A DNA stretch of 64,000 nt from positions 6,648,393-6,712,392 of the forward strand of contig OX030966.1 in assembly GCA_943735955.1 (NCBI GenBank), given 5' to 3'. This DNA is from Piscicola geometra (lineage: Eukaryota; Annelida; Clitellata; Hirudinida; Piscicolidae). Each line of letters opens with the position of its first letter. The stretch's first letter is position 1. The translations under genes were made by a program, and so were the position numbers. The notes beneath the pieces were generated by a model. The model had not been told where the DNA came from. It saw only the letters and a program-made list of their open reading frames with translations, and searched no databases. Shown here one piece after another: positions 1 through 16,070 of this stretch.

Positions 1-1225
1 TTTGTTCTTTAAGGTGAGGATCTTGATGATGTTGTCGACTAGGTAGATCATCAAACACTTCAATTTTTAACAAAAAACTTTCCTGAAAAAAATAAAATAA
101 ATATTTTATATTCAACCTCATAATTCCAATTTAATTATAAATTATTTCACAGGCAACACCACTGAATAAGCGCCTTGCTTGGAATTGAAACGAGAACTTT
201 TGAAGCGACTTCTAGACTCCACGCGACATTACATTGTGGTTTACAAATTGAGATGCTGGTTAATTATAAAGCAATTAATCAACATAACAACAAGCATAAC
301 TTCATTATTACCTCATTATTATTTTTGTTTTTAATTTGGTTGTGTAACTATGAAGTATTGATATTTCGAAAAGGTTCAGAGAGATGAAGGACAGTTTCAA
401 GAGGTTAGGAATAACCATTCTCTATTTTTACGTTTTATATATATTGCATCTAGACTCATTTGTATGTGTTGTGTTTTTAATGCTTTTTATGTGTTTTTTG
501 TGGGCTTGTGTATTTTTGTGTTTGCGAGTCCGATTGAATGCGTCGTAAATTACAGTTAGATTAAGGATTAAGCGAGCTATGAAATAGAATTTCCTATGTC
601 GTCTGTGCTGACAAGCTTGTGGTATGAATGCCTGTTACTTAGGCTCGCATTATAAGCAATGTTGCTCGAATAGGCGGCAGTGTTTGTCATCGGCGTTGTC
701 ATTGCCGTGTGAATTCTCTGACCGTGAGAATAATTGCAGGAAAGCACCTTATAACGGTTTCTAACTTTGCTTTTTTCGAGAGATATATATATATTTATAT
801 CTATTTATACATATGTGTGCATGTGCCTTTGTGAGTGTAAGTGTTTTTGTGCGTGTGTTTGTGCGCGTGTTTAAAGAAAAGTGTTGATTGCTTTGAGTAA
901 AGAGAAGAAAGAAATTCTTCGTGGTGATGGAAAGTCGATATGATTTTTAAAGAGCGTCAATCACTTCACGCTGTAGATCCTTTGTATTTTTCATAAGCGA
1001 AAGAATCCATTTTAAAATAGTTGCAAACGATGTACTTGCAAGAAAATCTTCAACAAAGAATAAATATCCCATAAATTAAAGGTATTTGAAAGATTGCTCT
1101 GATTCGAGGCTGGTTTTAAATTGATGTCTTTATCAAAAAAATCCATTAAAAATCTCCTACATTAATCAAATCTTTCCACAAATAATTGAAAAAATCGTCA
1201 AATCAACCACTCCCCAATCTCTCAC
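1..1225. other. Non-coding stretch downstream of the MNNL exon
   Basis: No open frame here resembles the next part of a Notch ligand (rest of the N-terminal C2-like domain, DSL domain, EGF repeats). If the exon at 1226-1612 is real, this is its downstream intron and the remaining exons lie outside the window. The DNA is AT-rich with a short (TA) run near 784-800 and GT-rich text near 810-870. Nothing else is recognised. Confidence 0.5.
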
Positions 1226-1612
1226 CGGCCAACTGTGATTCATCGGAAACGCGACGTTGTAGGGCGCTTCCGATAATACGGGAATGTCTGCCTGTCCGTA
1301 GATGCAGGTCAAGGTTTGTGAAGTGACGTTCGTGAGGTAGTGGTTGAGACAGACGTGAACGAACGGTTGACATGCGCTTTGGCAGTTGTTCGCTAGGTGG
1401 CTGGGGTTGGGCTGGAGAGAAAAGATGGAAGGGAAGAGGTTTGGAGAGTTATGGAGTGGTTGTGCTGATGAAGATATAAATTGTGATGATTGTGACGAAA
1501 TAGATGATGATGATGATGATGGCGAGTTTTGACAGCAGGAGCCGTCGAGAAGTGTTCTGGAAGAGCTGAACTGTTCAATCACGAGCTCGAACATTTGCAT
1601 GTTAGATGACGC
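1226..1612 (-). CDS. Internal exon of a Notch ligand (Delta/Serrate/Jagged family), MNNL domain
   Basis: Notch ligands are type I membrane proteins that bind Notch on the neighbouring cell through the N-terminal C2-like (MNNL) domain and the DSL domain. Here the minus strand gives an ag|GCG acceptor (exon starts 1612) and a CCG|GTGAGA donor (exon ends 1226): 129 codons, phase 0 at both ends. It starts ASSNMQMFELVIEQF, followed by LLDGSCC, CQSACQPFVHVCLNHY and CIYGQADIPVL, and ends FPMNHSWP just at the splice site. This reproduces the order of the family domain: FEL..., G.CC, C...F.VCL..Y, C.YG...PVL, F...WP. The donor falls where the family continues with GTFSLIIEA. Unusual: a roughly 45-residue Ser-rich insertion between the CC pair and the next Cys pair, where Delta and Jagged have only about ten residues. 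DSL and EGF exons are not in the window, so Delta versus Jagged/Serrate cannot be decided. Confidence 0.8.
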
Positions 1613-4600
1613 CTGGAAGGGTGGTTTAAAAAGGTTTTTGATGGTTTGTAGGGGCTGGAAGAGGTTGATAGTTTTTAGGGGTTAGAGAGGGTTTTAAAAT
1701 GTTTAATATTGTATTTTAGGTCAGCTTAGGCTCGACTAAGTAAAGTTTCGATGGTTGAAACTTAAAGCTAGTTGAACTTCATTCATTCATACAGCACATC
1801 TTTTCATTATTTTATTGCATAAGAGATGCCTTATAATGAAGGTTCAATGGAGATGACTCAATACACTTCAATTAGTTTCAAAACGTTCGTGGTAAGATAA
1901 AATTGCATGTAAAGACGTTGAATGGCTAGAACAATAAGCATACGTAGAAGTTTGGGATGCCAATTGAGACTTATTTACACTTATCGAATTTTAACTAGTG
2001 CATAATTAACAAGAGCTGATTAGTTAATTGATTAGAAAGTTGAGTGGGGTAGAGTTCAAGATCGAAGTTGGATCAATGATTGATTTAACCGCAGAGGACT
2101 CCTCAAGGAACATAACGCAAGGTTCCTGAGACTCTTTTGTATGACCACTTGAATAATTGTCTGAGAATTTGGTGTGCTTTTAATTGCTTCCTTTGTTAGA
2201 ATCCTTCCTAATTTGTTCTTCGTAAAAGTTGGTGTCATGGCAATTTTCCCTGTTGTCATGCCTTACATGCTTGATCTTGGACGAGAAGATGGGTGAAAGA
2301 CAATCATTAGCTTGTTAAAACATTCGGCTGTTCTGATTTGCAGTCACTTAGCCGTCTAGCATTGATTAAAATTTAGTTAAAATTATATTTATATTTATTT
2401 TATATATTTATTTTCTAATAAAGTGAAGCTATTCTTAAAATTGCAATAAAATCAAGCTTAAAAGAATGAATAAATAAATTAATTAAATAGAGTATGAATA
2501 AATTAAATAATGCAAATTTGCTAATAACACATGCTGCTCCACATGTGTACGATACATATTGGAGGGATTGAACGTTCGAAATGAAATTATCGATCCCTCA
2601 ACATGACGTAACGAAGAGATCATGAAAAAGAGAGAGGAAAATCTGCCAGGAGATTGGGGGGGGGGGGGGGGTTGAGATGATGGTGAGAGGTTTAATGGAG
2701 GAAAGTTGTGAGAGAATACTCGTGTGAGTCTTTTTTTCGGTGTTTTTTATCGGAATATTTAAGAATTTTGATCCGATGAATAAGGAAATGAAGATTTTTG
2801 ACTGAGGCTGAGAGTTTCGGAAGGGCAACAAAAGATTATGGATTGAAATTGTAGGTTTGAGGGAATTGTTTGGATGGTAAATTTGAATTTCATATCTTGA
2901 AAACGACATATTGAATCTTATGTTAAATACATGTTTTCGTTTCAAAGGCCAAAGTGTACTCATAAAACAAGAAATAAAAATGAATTTTTAAATTAATAAT
3001 GCCGCGCATAAAGGAAAGGATATGACGGATATAAATAAACGAGTGGATATATTAAAAGTTTAAAACTTGAATAATTATATAAATTATTTAATGATATATA
3101 AAATTTTATAAATTATAAATTATAGTATAAAATTTTATAAATTATAAATTATAATATAAAATTATATAATTTAGAAAAATATCAAGAAAACTAGACGGGT
3201 ATAGAGGATAATGAACAGGAACAAAACTGATCAAGTAAAGAAATTAAAGATTGAATATAAACATATAATGAATTGAAGAACAAATCAAATCAGTCGAATG
3301 TAAAAAGAAAAAAAAGAAATTATATTTAGAAAAAAAGAATGATAATTGAAACGAGAAGAAAGCCGTACAAAGATCGGCAGATGTTATTGAACAAGCATAG
3401 AAGTCATGACTCAAACACAGTCCGGTAAGTAACTTGTAGAGCTTAATATGAACAAGACACATTTTAAGAATCATAAATCTACATATTTTATGGGTCCAGG
3501 GTAGTTTCTTGACGTATAAAAATAATTGATAACTGATTTTTATATGAAGTGACTTCTTTTTTGCGCTGCTTTTCGCCAGACGTTAGTAAAGCAAAAGAAT
3601 CGATACGCGATGTTTGTTCAGGCGGTGCACGCGTTTGCTGACATTCGAGGCAGTCTGTCCTGAAGGCAACTTCAGCTAATCTCGTATAAAATTAACTTTC
3701 TTTGTAGTCTTTAAATGATTTTTTTTTCAAATTGAGAAAAAAAACCTTTTTGCATTCTAAGCTGTAAATACAAATATTTATTATTTGTGACTTATTCAAC
3801 AAAAATCGTCCAATTTCGATTTTAAAAACTTTCAAATTCATTGACTCATGCATTCTCAAAGTGTTCACCATTTGAACAACGCAGACACACTTTCTGATTT
3901 TGGCGGTGGTCGATTTATTGATCGAGCCTGTAATAGCCCAAAGTAACTCATACTACGCAACTGATCAATTCACCAGTAAGTAATACTGCTCCAAAGTAAT
4001 AACAATTTAAATATTTTAAATATTTATATATCTCATTTCAAAGTTATTTAAAGTTATCTTGAAGCTCGTTCGGGTTTACGCCACGTAAACACTGGTCGTT
4101 GTGTGATATGGTATTGTGTGGTATTGAACAAGCTACTAGGACCACAGCCACTTGAACCTCATTGCATTGTATTGCAGATACAAAGGCTTGAAAGTGAGTG
4201 CAAGCCCACCCATGTAGAAACATAAAGATTAGATAAAGCATAAGAACATATCAAACCTCTTAGCATTTCTTTGCCCTCCCCAACATTCATCTTGTTCTCT
4301 TTCCCTCATTATAGTGGTTACAAGCGTGTTCATATTCACCAACTTCTTCTTCATCTACTCTTTCATCCCCATCATCACCATCTTCATCATCATCATCACC
4401 ATCATCTTCATCACCATCATCCTCATCACCATCATCTTTATCACCATCATCCTTACCACCATCATCATTATCATCACCATCCATATCATCACTATCATTA
4501 TCATCGCCATCATTATCATCACCATCATTATCATCACCATCATTATCATCACCATCATTATCAACACCATCCTTATCATCCCCCTCATTATCATCACCAT

Positions 4601-7060
4601 CATTATCATCACCATCATCATCATCATCCTCATCACTAAACGAGGCCTTCTTCTGAACATTCAATAATATAAAAACATGTGGCAATGTCCTAGGAGTCCT
4701 ATGGTCTAGAGCTACTTAAAATACACTTTTAATTATACTCATTTGTATTGTATTGTTTATCGTTTTGTATTGAATTGTTTTTCGTTGTATTGTTTTCAGT
4801 GTTCTACTCTAATAAGGGCGCTCCAATGGCTTACATTTTCTAATAATCTGCTCCCCACGACAACCAAGGCCCACTTTTTGCACTTAACAGACGCCTTTTT
4901 AAACCAAAACCAATTTTAAATAAAAAATTCTTTAAAAACGATTTAAAATTAAAAGTTTACAGTCGCATAAAGTAATTAGCAACACAGATGCTCTGAGCAA
5001 ATTCAACACTTTCACTGATGAGGTAAGATATTGATCGGCAGGGAGGGGGCTGTCTTTATGCCTTCCTGCCGTGAATGGAAACAAGAAGTCGTAACTATCG
5101 GCCAATCAAAGTCACCATTTAAATCTCCTTTTCATTTTTTTATTGCTTGTTGTGCGCTATGAAAGTTAGCAAGATGGCGTGTTCTTAGAGGAATTTTGGA
5201 AACTTTACGGGGTTGTATTTGTTGGAATTTAGTCAGAGATCGAAATAAAGTATAAAACAGTTATTAAAAAAGTAGTTTGATTATTACGTAAAAAAAGGTT
5301 CAAAAATATTCAAAAATATTATCGAATAATTTATTCGGAAAGTAAGTAGCAAAGACGCGTGGCGGACAAGTGCATTAAAATGCAGTTCACTAATAACTTC
5401 TCCAATCGATGCACGAACATTAAAATGACGCAGAAAAAACTTCCTGTTTGCAAAGTTGCGCGCTAGAAAATAATTGTCTTGCTGCAGTAGTAGTAGTTGT
5501 AGTAGTGGTGGGGGTGGAGTGGTGGGGGTGGAGTTGTGGGGGTGGAGTTGTGGGGGTGGAGTTGTAGGGGTGGAGTTGTGGGGATGGAGTTGTGGGGGTG
5601 GTTGCAGTTTTTAATATTGTGTCATTCAGATTGTAAATGTTTATTAGCATTGAAGAGAAAAATGTTTCAATTGTTTGTGTTGCTTGGTGTTTGAGTGGTT
5701 GTTGATTTAATTGAAACACTTCTTTTTGTTTCTCAAGTTAGCAGTAAAAAGAGATTCAGTAAACAAACAAGTGTCTGTTTTTCGTTTTGTTTGGCTTGTT
5801 GAAAAACTATTTTTTTTGTTTTTGTTGCTTTTAAGTTCTCATTTTTAGTTGTTTTTGCGGTCATTTTAGATTTGTTTCGAATATTTTAAGTCCCTGCGGA
5901 TCTGGGCTTTACAGCCTGCTAGGTTTCAAGCACTCAGATGCTAACAAACCATAATTCAATATATTGATTGCAATGTACTTCATCCTCCTGATCATCATCA
6001 CCCTCGTCATCCTCGTCATCCTCGTCATCATTACCATTATTTTCATCCCTGTCGGTTTCCTAATCCTCATCATCATCTTCTTCTTCGTCATCGTCGTCAC
6101 CGAGCCAAGGAAAGCAAAGACTGGGTGACCTAAGAGCTCATTTGGTGCAAAGCTTGCCTAGATTTTCTTCATCACCCGCATCATCATCAGCATCATCATC
6201 ATTATCTTCAGTTTCTTTTCATTTCACTTAAAGTTACAACTTTTCTTGATTTTACCAATTATTTATCATCTTCCTCCCTCACTCTTCCTAAAGGGAATGC
6301 AGCAACCCGTTGATTTGACATCTTCTTCTGCATCTTTAATAAATCACTCACAAGTTTTTGTATAATAATAAAATATTTATTTTTTAAAATTCTCTTTAAC
6401 TTCACATTTTTTAAACTCAAATTTTTGAACTTTTACTACATTTCAGGTGTGAATAAACATCAGCACGAAATATATTCAGTGCTATCCATTAATAGCATTA
6501 ATAAAAACACAAATAACTTTTTGACTTTTTATTTTACTTCTTCTGGCTTCCGGTTCGTGTAAATTTTGTGTTTGCGGCTAGTTCGGAGCCGTTTCTCGAA
6601 ATAAATTATAAAGAAATCAACTAAAATCTAGAAAGCCTACAACAAGGTGAATTATTTTGCGACATTTTGTGACATTTTTAGAATTCGTTTTTGGTTACTT
6701 CTCTGATTGGTTACTAATCATACAATTTTTCTAAATGACCAGATAAAAAAACAACTTTTTGAAATTATTACTTCATTGATAGACTAATATAAATATTAAA
6801 ATAATAATTATAAATATAAATTAAATTATTTTTCAATTATATTTTTAATAATTTAAAACAGAACATTATCCTTCAAAACAGGGTTTTAGAAGAATTCCGT
6901 ATGCGCCAGTAGATAAGTTATCAAAAAGTTGAAGAGCATTGCAAGAAATCATTGATAGCGATAAAAATATTAATTCATAAAAATTATTTATGAATATATA
7001 CTTTTAAATGATAAATGTAGATATTGATTAGCCATTCGAGAATAAACCTTCAGTAGTAAC
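1613..7060. other. Probable Notch-ligand intron with simple repeats
   Basis: About 5.4 kb without a supported exon. It holds a run of about 16 G near 2656-2671, a degenerate (CAT/CAC) trinucleotide array at about 4364-4630, a 14-bp minisatellite (unit GTGGGGGTGGAGTT) at about 5506-5601, and short CAT/CTC-rich patches near 5985-6220. Open frames across 4271-4685 are only the trinucleotide array read as His, Asp, Ile or Met runs. A minus-strand open stretch near 3500-3670 follows a plausible acceptor, but I recognise nothing in it. Confidence 0.6.
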
Positions 7061-7438
7061 CTTTGATAGACGGTTGCAGAGAATGAGGAGGAGGAGGAAG
7101 ATGAGGAAGATGGGAGGTGATGAGTGGCTAGAAGAGGTTTTATTATTAGTTTTATTACTTTTATTACTATTGATATTATTATTTTCATTATTTTTATTAC
7201 ATGCTAAAAGATGTCGATGACTGGTAGTCTGTTGGTAAAGTTGTTTGGAGATTGATGAATTGTTGTGGTTGTTGTTTTTGAGATGGTTGTTACTGTTGTT
7301 AAAATAGTTTTTGTTGTTGAAGAAGTCATTGTTCTGACGATTGGATGGATGATTATGGTTGTCGGGATGATTGTTGTGAGGGGATGGATGAGTGTTGTTG
7401 GCGGATAAAAGACTTCTGTGGGATGGATCAGTGTTCAT
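7061..7438 (-). CDS. Candidate first exon of the Notch ligand: long basic/Asn-His-rich leader plus signal segment
   Basis: The minus strand is open from at least 8836 to 7028. The segment before a possible donor AAG|GTTACT (exon end 7061) encodes a hydrophobic stretch, PPIFLIFLLLLILCNRLSK, that looks like a signal-peptide core. The donor is phase 0, the same phase as the acceptor of the MNNL exon at 1612. Joining them puts the hydrophobic core about 10 residues before MQMFEL, as expected for a Notch ligand. The nearest in-frame Met is at 7438 (126 codons); others are at 7642 and 8836. Drosophila Serrate has a comparably extended leader before its hydrophobic core, so a long n-region has a precedent. 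The leader here is Asn/His/Ser-rich and unconserved. The link to the MNNL exon is inference from phase and position; it could also belong to another gene or be non-coding. Confidence 0.42.
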
Positions 7439-7719
7439 TTTGAGATTTTTTGTGGAAAGTTGAGCGAGTGTCGAAGCTACTTCTCGAGATTTTTTACGTT
7501 GACAAAAAGTATTTTGTTGCAATTTTAAGAATTGATGTTGTAGTCGATTCGAGTGCTGTTGTTGTTGATTTGAGTGTTGGTGATTATAATGTTGTTGTTG
7601 TTGTTGATGATGATGATGATTGGAAGTTTCAGATAAGTTCATGCACGTGTTTATGGAAGAAGCTTTTGTGATCTCTATTTGAGTCAGTTGGCGGGCTTTC
7701 GTTTGAAGTTGCTGTTGTT

Positions 7720-7915
7720 GTGACTGTTGTAGCGGTTGTTGTTGTGACTGTTGTTGTGGTTGTTGTAGCGGTTGTTGTAGTGGTTGTTGTAGTGGCTGTT
7801 GTAGTGGCTGTTGTAGTGGTTGTTGTAGTGGCTGTTGTAGCGGTTGTTGTAGTGGTTGTTGTAGTGGCTGTTGTAGTGACTGTTGTAGCGGTTGTTGTAG
7901 CGGTTGTTGTAGAGG
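7720..7915. repeat. CAA/CAG-type minisatellite in the long minus-strand open frame
   Basis: A 12-bp degenerate unit (plus strand TGTTGTAGTGGT) repeats about 16 times. Read on the minus strand in the frame open from 7028 to 8836 it gives PLQQ repeats, flanked by QQSQQQ. If the long frame is transcribed as one exon, this is a Gln/Pro/Leu tract upstream of the signal segment. The same unit is stop-free in other frames, so openness here is weak evidence for coding. Confidence 0.8.
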
Positions 7916-9295
7916 TTTTAGTAATTTTTGTATTCGTTTTTGAGGAAGTTTAGGTTTTTTTAACTGTATTCGTGAATTTGAAAACTTGTTTTTTTTATTG
8001 GATCGGACCAGTACAAAATAGACCAGCCGATATTTTCCCAGAATATTTTCTAACCTACCTTCTTCTTCACCACATCGATTTTCTTTCGTCTCTATCATAA
8101 CATACAAAAGCCTCCACACACACTTAGTGCAGTTACGACAGCAACATCTCTCCCTTAAGCCGTAACTCAGCGTGTCACCGCACAGTTTCACACTGCTTCC
8201 CGCGTTCCTTGCACCAATGTAATTTTGATTTTTACGAAAAAGACGGCTAGAGACGTGCGTGATTTCGGAGCTGTTGGCTGCTGCTGAAACTTTGCTTGGA
8301 TGACTAGTATTTGCATGGATGGATGAACCAATAATGGGTTGGTGGAGTGGATAGATAATAATTAAAATTGTTTGGTTGCTTGAACGGTGAATTGAGAAAT
8401 AGATGGATGAAGGAAGAGAATGATTTAGAACTTCAAATTCTGCTTTTTTGGTTGGAAGACTGGATGGTTGGAAAGATAAATTATAAAAATGAGATATTAC
8501 TGAGGGTGATACCGATGAAAATGAATATGATGATGCTGATGATGATCTTTTGCGGTGGTTTGATTTGCGGTTTCTCAAGAAGACAAGTTGAAGACATATG
8601 TTTGTTGCAGTGTTTGACGTTGTTGCTGTTGTTGTTGCTGCATGATTTGTTAACCTAGCAGTAATTTTAACGTTGATTGAAATAGTTGTTTTTGTATGTG
8701 GATTTTGATTTCGAGTTAACCGTGCTAAGGGTGATGATGGTGACGGGATGGGAAAGGTGATTTTTTCGATGTGGTCGACGGGGAGACTGGTGGCTGCGGA
8801 CGGAACTGAAGTCTTCATCTCAGCGTCTTCACTCATTTTTAATCGAGACTCATTTTCAAGAAGAAGAAATTCCAGGACTGGTCAACCAACTGTCGGGGTT
8901 TTATTTGATGTAGCTTTAAAACTTTAAATGTTCTTGAAGGATTTATAGAAGGAGTATTAATCTAATTGAAATTGCGGTCTTCCGTTGTTTTAGTTGTAGC
9001 TTTGAAGTGGCTCTTTATTATTGAGGTTGGGATCTGCAACCAAATTAGCTAGTTGCATAAGTGAATAGAGTGACTGTTAGTCGTGTTTGTTTGAGATCTC
9101 TCAGCATTGCCTAATAGTTAGTAAATAAAATTAGCAATTCAAATAGCCCATTTAACCAAGAAACAAATACTCAGTCTATATCATGTAATACTAAATTTAA
9201 ACAGTTTAAATTGATTTTTGAAACATAAAAAGTATCTAATAATGAGTTTTTTAAATTTTTTTAAGTTAATTAGTTTTTTTTGCTAGCTCCAACAG

Positions 9296-11490
<2,195 letters not shown>

Positions 11491-12554
11491 GTAAGCCACA
11501 CGCGAGAACTTTCCGGGTAATTAACACCTCAGGTTCGCGTGTTTGGTCGCTTGTTTGCGCTTTTAAAAAAATGTTTGTGTGTTTCGTGATCGTTTGTTTG
11601 GTTTGGTTTTATTGTTGGTGACACGTCATACAATAAAACGGGAGTTTTGCCGTTTTTTTCTGGTTTTCATGTAGATTTGTTGTTGTTCTCATTAAGTTGT
11701 TGGTTTGTGTGGTTAAGTAGAATTGTTTGCTAGCGTGGATGTGTAGTGAAATAAACATTTGGTAGTGTGTTCTTGTAGTAGTTTGGCAGTGTCTTATCAC
11801 AGTTTTGAAATTTTGTATTGAATTACTATGACATCACAGTGTTTCAGTCGAATGATGAGACTTAGAAGGGCCGTGTGGTTGAAGTAGTAGTAGGGTAGTA
11901 TTAGTAATAGTAGTGTGGTGGTATCATGGAGCATATGAAGGTCGTGTGGTTGGTTATAGGTGGAGTAGTAGTAGTGGTAGTAGTGTAGTGGGGCTTGCAA
12001 TGGTCGTGTTGTGGTAGTAGTAGTGGCTGGTGTGGTGGAGGCAGAGACGCGTGTGTGGCTCAAGTGACACGTGCATGATGTTTGCTTCAATGCTTTACGG
12101 CCTCTTAATTTGCGCTTCTAGTCTGCTTTTTGTTTATGAGTGTCTGCGTGGATTGACTGCCTGGTGTTTGTTTGATGGCAAACGCACACAGAAGTCACAT
12201 TAAATCACATGTGAACACACACGTGGAGTTACATGTGAACACACACGTGGAGCTACATCGAAACACACAAAACTACACACAGTGGGTAAATTGCAGAAAA
12301 AGTAAACAATAAAGATTACATATACACAAATTGCATTAAATCTAAACATCAAGCACACACACACAAAAGAACACAAATAAACAAATAGATAAAGGAAATA
12401 CTTGGCGTGTATTGTCTTTCATTGTCTGCGTGCGAGTATTTGCGGATATGTGTGCGTCTTGCTGCAAGTTCAAAAGAGCAGATGCCCATGTGCGCGCCAT
12501 CCTGTAAGTCACTATCAATCTAGGTAAAATATGGTGTGTATGTGTGTGTTTGTG

Positions 12555-12594
<40 letters not shown>

Positions 12595-15082
12595 CGTGTG
12601 TATGTGTGCGTGTGTATGTACCAGGTATGTATGTGCTTATACATACAATCTTCAATGGTTTGTATAAATGTTCGTTTATGAGAAATATGTGTCAATGACA
12701 CATTTTGTCATTCCAATTAGACGTCCCGGAAGGCTGAGAAGCTGGAAAAGTGGACTTAAAGGCAACAAGTATTTGCGGCAAGGGTTTCTGAAGTGGTTTC
12801 AAGTCTTGAGTTAGAAAGTTTGAGGGGCGTCTTTTCTGATACTTCCATTACTCAAGACTCTTTATTACGTCATATGACGTCACCGTATTTGTTAGCAAAA
12901 AATGGTTAATTATTTAAAATTAATTGCTTCATAAAACTTAAATTATAATTAAAGCAAACATTAATAAATCACTTTGTTTCTAATTGGCCAATTAAATTGA
13001 TACCAATTAGCCTAATCATCAACTTATTATGCATTCAAAGTCTGATGGAGTCCTGTAGGATGGCCATTGTTACAACATTTCTTTGTCTCGAGAATTCGAA
13101 AGGTCCCAGAGGCCCCTGAATGGAGATTAGGACTGAAGAAGCGAGCAAGAATGAAGGCTCAGCGGGTGTTAGTGTTTATGGGTTGTTTAAATGGTCTACA
13201 AATCACTTAAATCAGGGATAGTTTCAGTGAAACAAAAGAAGTTCCCACTGTTGGTTTCAATGCCAGGAGTACAGAAAGTGGAATGAATTGTGAAATTAGA
13301 GAAAATAATGCAAAAAGAATCTTTAGATTTCAAAATTTGAAAAATAAAAATTTTGATTTAAAAAAAAAACTGGAAAAAAACTTGTGAACAACGGCAGCAA
13401 CATCAACACCATCAACAACAACAAAATCTAAAGCAACAACAAGACGAGAAAGAAACGTAAAAAAAAGTAAATAAATATTTCAAAGCATGAATACAATGAC
13501 ACCCCATTCATAAGCCTCGAGAATCATAAATAACAGGACAATACTGTTAACGTCTGATCCAACCCTATATTGCTCTTTTCTTCATTTTTCTTTTTGATTT
13601 TTTGATTTTTTAAATATTTGTTTTTTTATTGGGTTCTTTTGTTTTCGAATGCGTTATTTGTGATTTTTATTTTCTTTTGGGTTTGTTATTTTTGTCGTTA
13701 TTTCCGTTACTACGAGCAGGTGTTTGAAAGCGCCAAATTAAATTTTGACCCGTTTTCACTTTTAAACGCAATATTATTAGTAGAAAGTTTAAGGGCCAGT
13801 TAGATTATAATTTAATTAAAATATGTCATTTTTTATATTTAAAAAAAGATGTTACTAAGACATTTTTTATATAAATCCTTACTATAATTGTTAAGAATTA
13901 CTTTTATTGAAAATTATTAAAAAAGAATATAAAATATAAAATGTAGCACAGTGCCAAAGTCTGGCACGGCCAAACGCTTGAAGAGTTAATGGTGGGTTGT
14001 GGATGCCAGCTCCCGTGGTGAGGCTGCGATTCAGTTGTTTTCTCTTCTAAAATGCAAATCGAGCTGTGGTTACTGTTGAGGTTGTAGTCATGAAAGTTGG
14101 GGTTGTGGTTGTTGTTGTGGTTGTAGTTGTTGTTGATGTGAATGTGGTTGTGGTTTTGTGGTTTATGTGGTTTATGTGGTTGTGTTCATGGTGGCAGTGT
14201 TGTAGGGCTGTCATTGTCGTCGTTGTTGTTGTTGTGGTGGTAGTGGAGGTGAAAGTGGTTTAGTTTGTTGTTGTTGTTGTTGTTGTTGATTTAGTTGACG
14301 TGGTTGTTTTAAAAGATGAAAATGCAGGGGGGGCGGTGATGATGATTTCAGTGGTGGGTGGTGGTGATGATGATGATGTCAGGGGTGGATGGTGATGATG
14401 ATGATGTCAGTGGTGGATGGTGGTGATGATGATGATGTCAGTGGTGGATGGTGATTATGCAAGCGTTTTCAAGAGACAATACAAACTAATTTATGCGCAA
14501 CGTCCTTCCTTGACACCAGCTTTCTCCTTCTAAGTATCTCTTCCTCCCTCTAAGTATCTCTTTCTCTCTCTAAATATTTTTTTATCTCTTTTTGCATATA
14601 CCTGTAAGTATTCTTGCATATGCCTGTAGATATTCTTACATATGCCTGTGGGCATTTTCAATTTTATTTGTACCCTTTTGTTTTTTTATTCTTATATTTT
14701 ATATTTTTGTGTTGCCTTTTGTGTGTTTTGGACTTTTATTTTTCTATTTTTGAATAATTTTTCCGACTGTTTGTTAAATCCGGCGTGGATTAAGGCTTCA
14801 GCTTTGCATACAACAAAACTAACTTACCACGATGTCACACAAAAATCGATTAAAAAAAGGGCAAAACATCATTTTAAATACATCATTGATAATAATTAAA
14901 AAATAAAAATATATGTTCTATATTTATATATGAAAAATTGTAAAATATTTATTTAATAAATTTATTAACTTTTATTAATACTTCTACCAATATTATAGTT
15001 GTAACCCTTTTTAACTTTTATTTATTATTAAACATTATTATTATTAATATTATTATTATTATTATCATCATTGTTATTATTA

Positions 15083-15113
<31 letters not shown>

Positions 15114-15227
15114 GGTTCTTATTATTATGGTTTTTATTATTGCTCTATTGTGGTTATTCTTCGAGCAAGTTCTCAAAGACTGCTGTTCCACCGAACATCT
15201 GTCGCTCCGAATACCTACACAGCCACC

Positions 15228-15312
15228 AATAACAACATAACCAATAACAACATAACCAATAACAACATAACCAATAACAACATAACCAATTACAACATAA
15301 CCAATAACAACA
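15228..15312. repeat. 15-bp tandem repeat
   Basis: About five to six copies of a 15-bp unit (CCAATAACAACATAA). The period is a multiple of three, so it produces an open TNNNI-type frame that has no other support as protein. Confidence 0.9.
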
Positions 15313-15920
15313 ATTATAATAATCATTATAACTAAAAGAATATAAATGAATATAACAATTCTTTATATATCCCAAAAAGTTAATAAAATAAGCCAACTAT
15401 AAATAATATTATAGTATAATATTAAATATATTTTTATTCTTTTTTTGGAGTTAATTTTGTTTTTATCTATTAAAGATTTAATGAATGACAGACTATAAAC
15501 ACTTTAATTTTTTCATTGCAATACTTTTTTTCTAAAATTCAATTAATGGTTTTCGCAAGTGAAAATCAATTTCAAAAAAGTATTTTTTGGAGCATCAAAG
15601 AATTACAAAAAAGTAAAGTTTAAAAAAAAAATTATTTAAAAAAAAAAGTCTCAAAAACACAAAATACAGCCCAAAAAAATTCATTGACCACACTAGAAAG
15701 CAGGCATGATAAAAACAAATCTAAATACAATATTTAAAAAAACATATAAGCGACGACGAAAAACATTTTTTAACACAAAAAACAGCAAAAAAAGTGCAAA
15801 AAAACTGAACATCAAGAACAAAAAAACAGTTACAACAACACAAAAAAACCAAACTACACAAACCTCAATCACACACTCTCACCAACTAATCCCCCCATTC
15901 AAAATCACTGTTTTGTTCAG

Positions 15921-16070
15921 GTGTTTGGTGCTCGCAGCGGTTCCTCGAGCCATCCAGCCCAGAGGTAACAGCTTCGACTCCCACAGAGGAACATCTTGCT
16001 ACTTAATTCTGATTGTCGTTATTTGGAAGCATTCAGGGTTTAAGCTAATGGCGAATTATAATTCATAAAA
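15921..16070 (+). mobile_element. tRNA-like SINE candidate
   Basis: GTGCTCGCAGCGGT (about 15927-15941) resembles an RNA polymerase III A box, and GCTTCGACTCC (about 15971-15981) resembles a B box (consensus GGTTCGANTCC) at tRNA-like spacing. The bases between fit a degraded tRNA body. No poly(A) or clear target duplication was found. Part of it (15921-15964) also mimics an exon flanked by ttcag and gtaaca. Confidence 0.4.

Noticed and set aside
15921..15964. Exon flanked by ttcag and gtaaca
   Set aside because: The segment coincides with the A-box half of a tRNA-like element, so a SINE explains it better than a coding exon.
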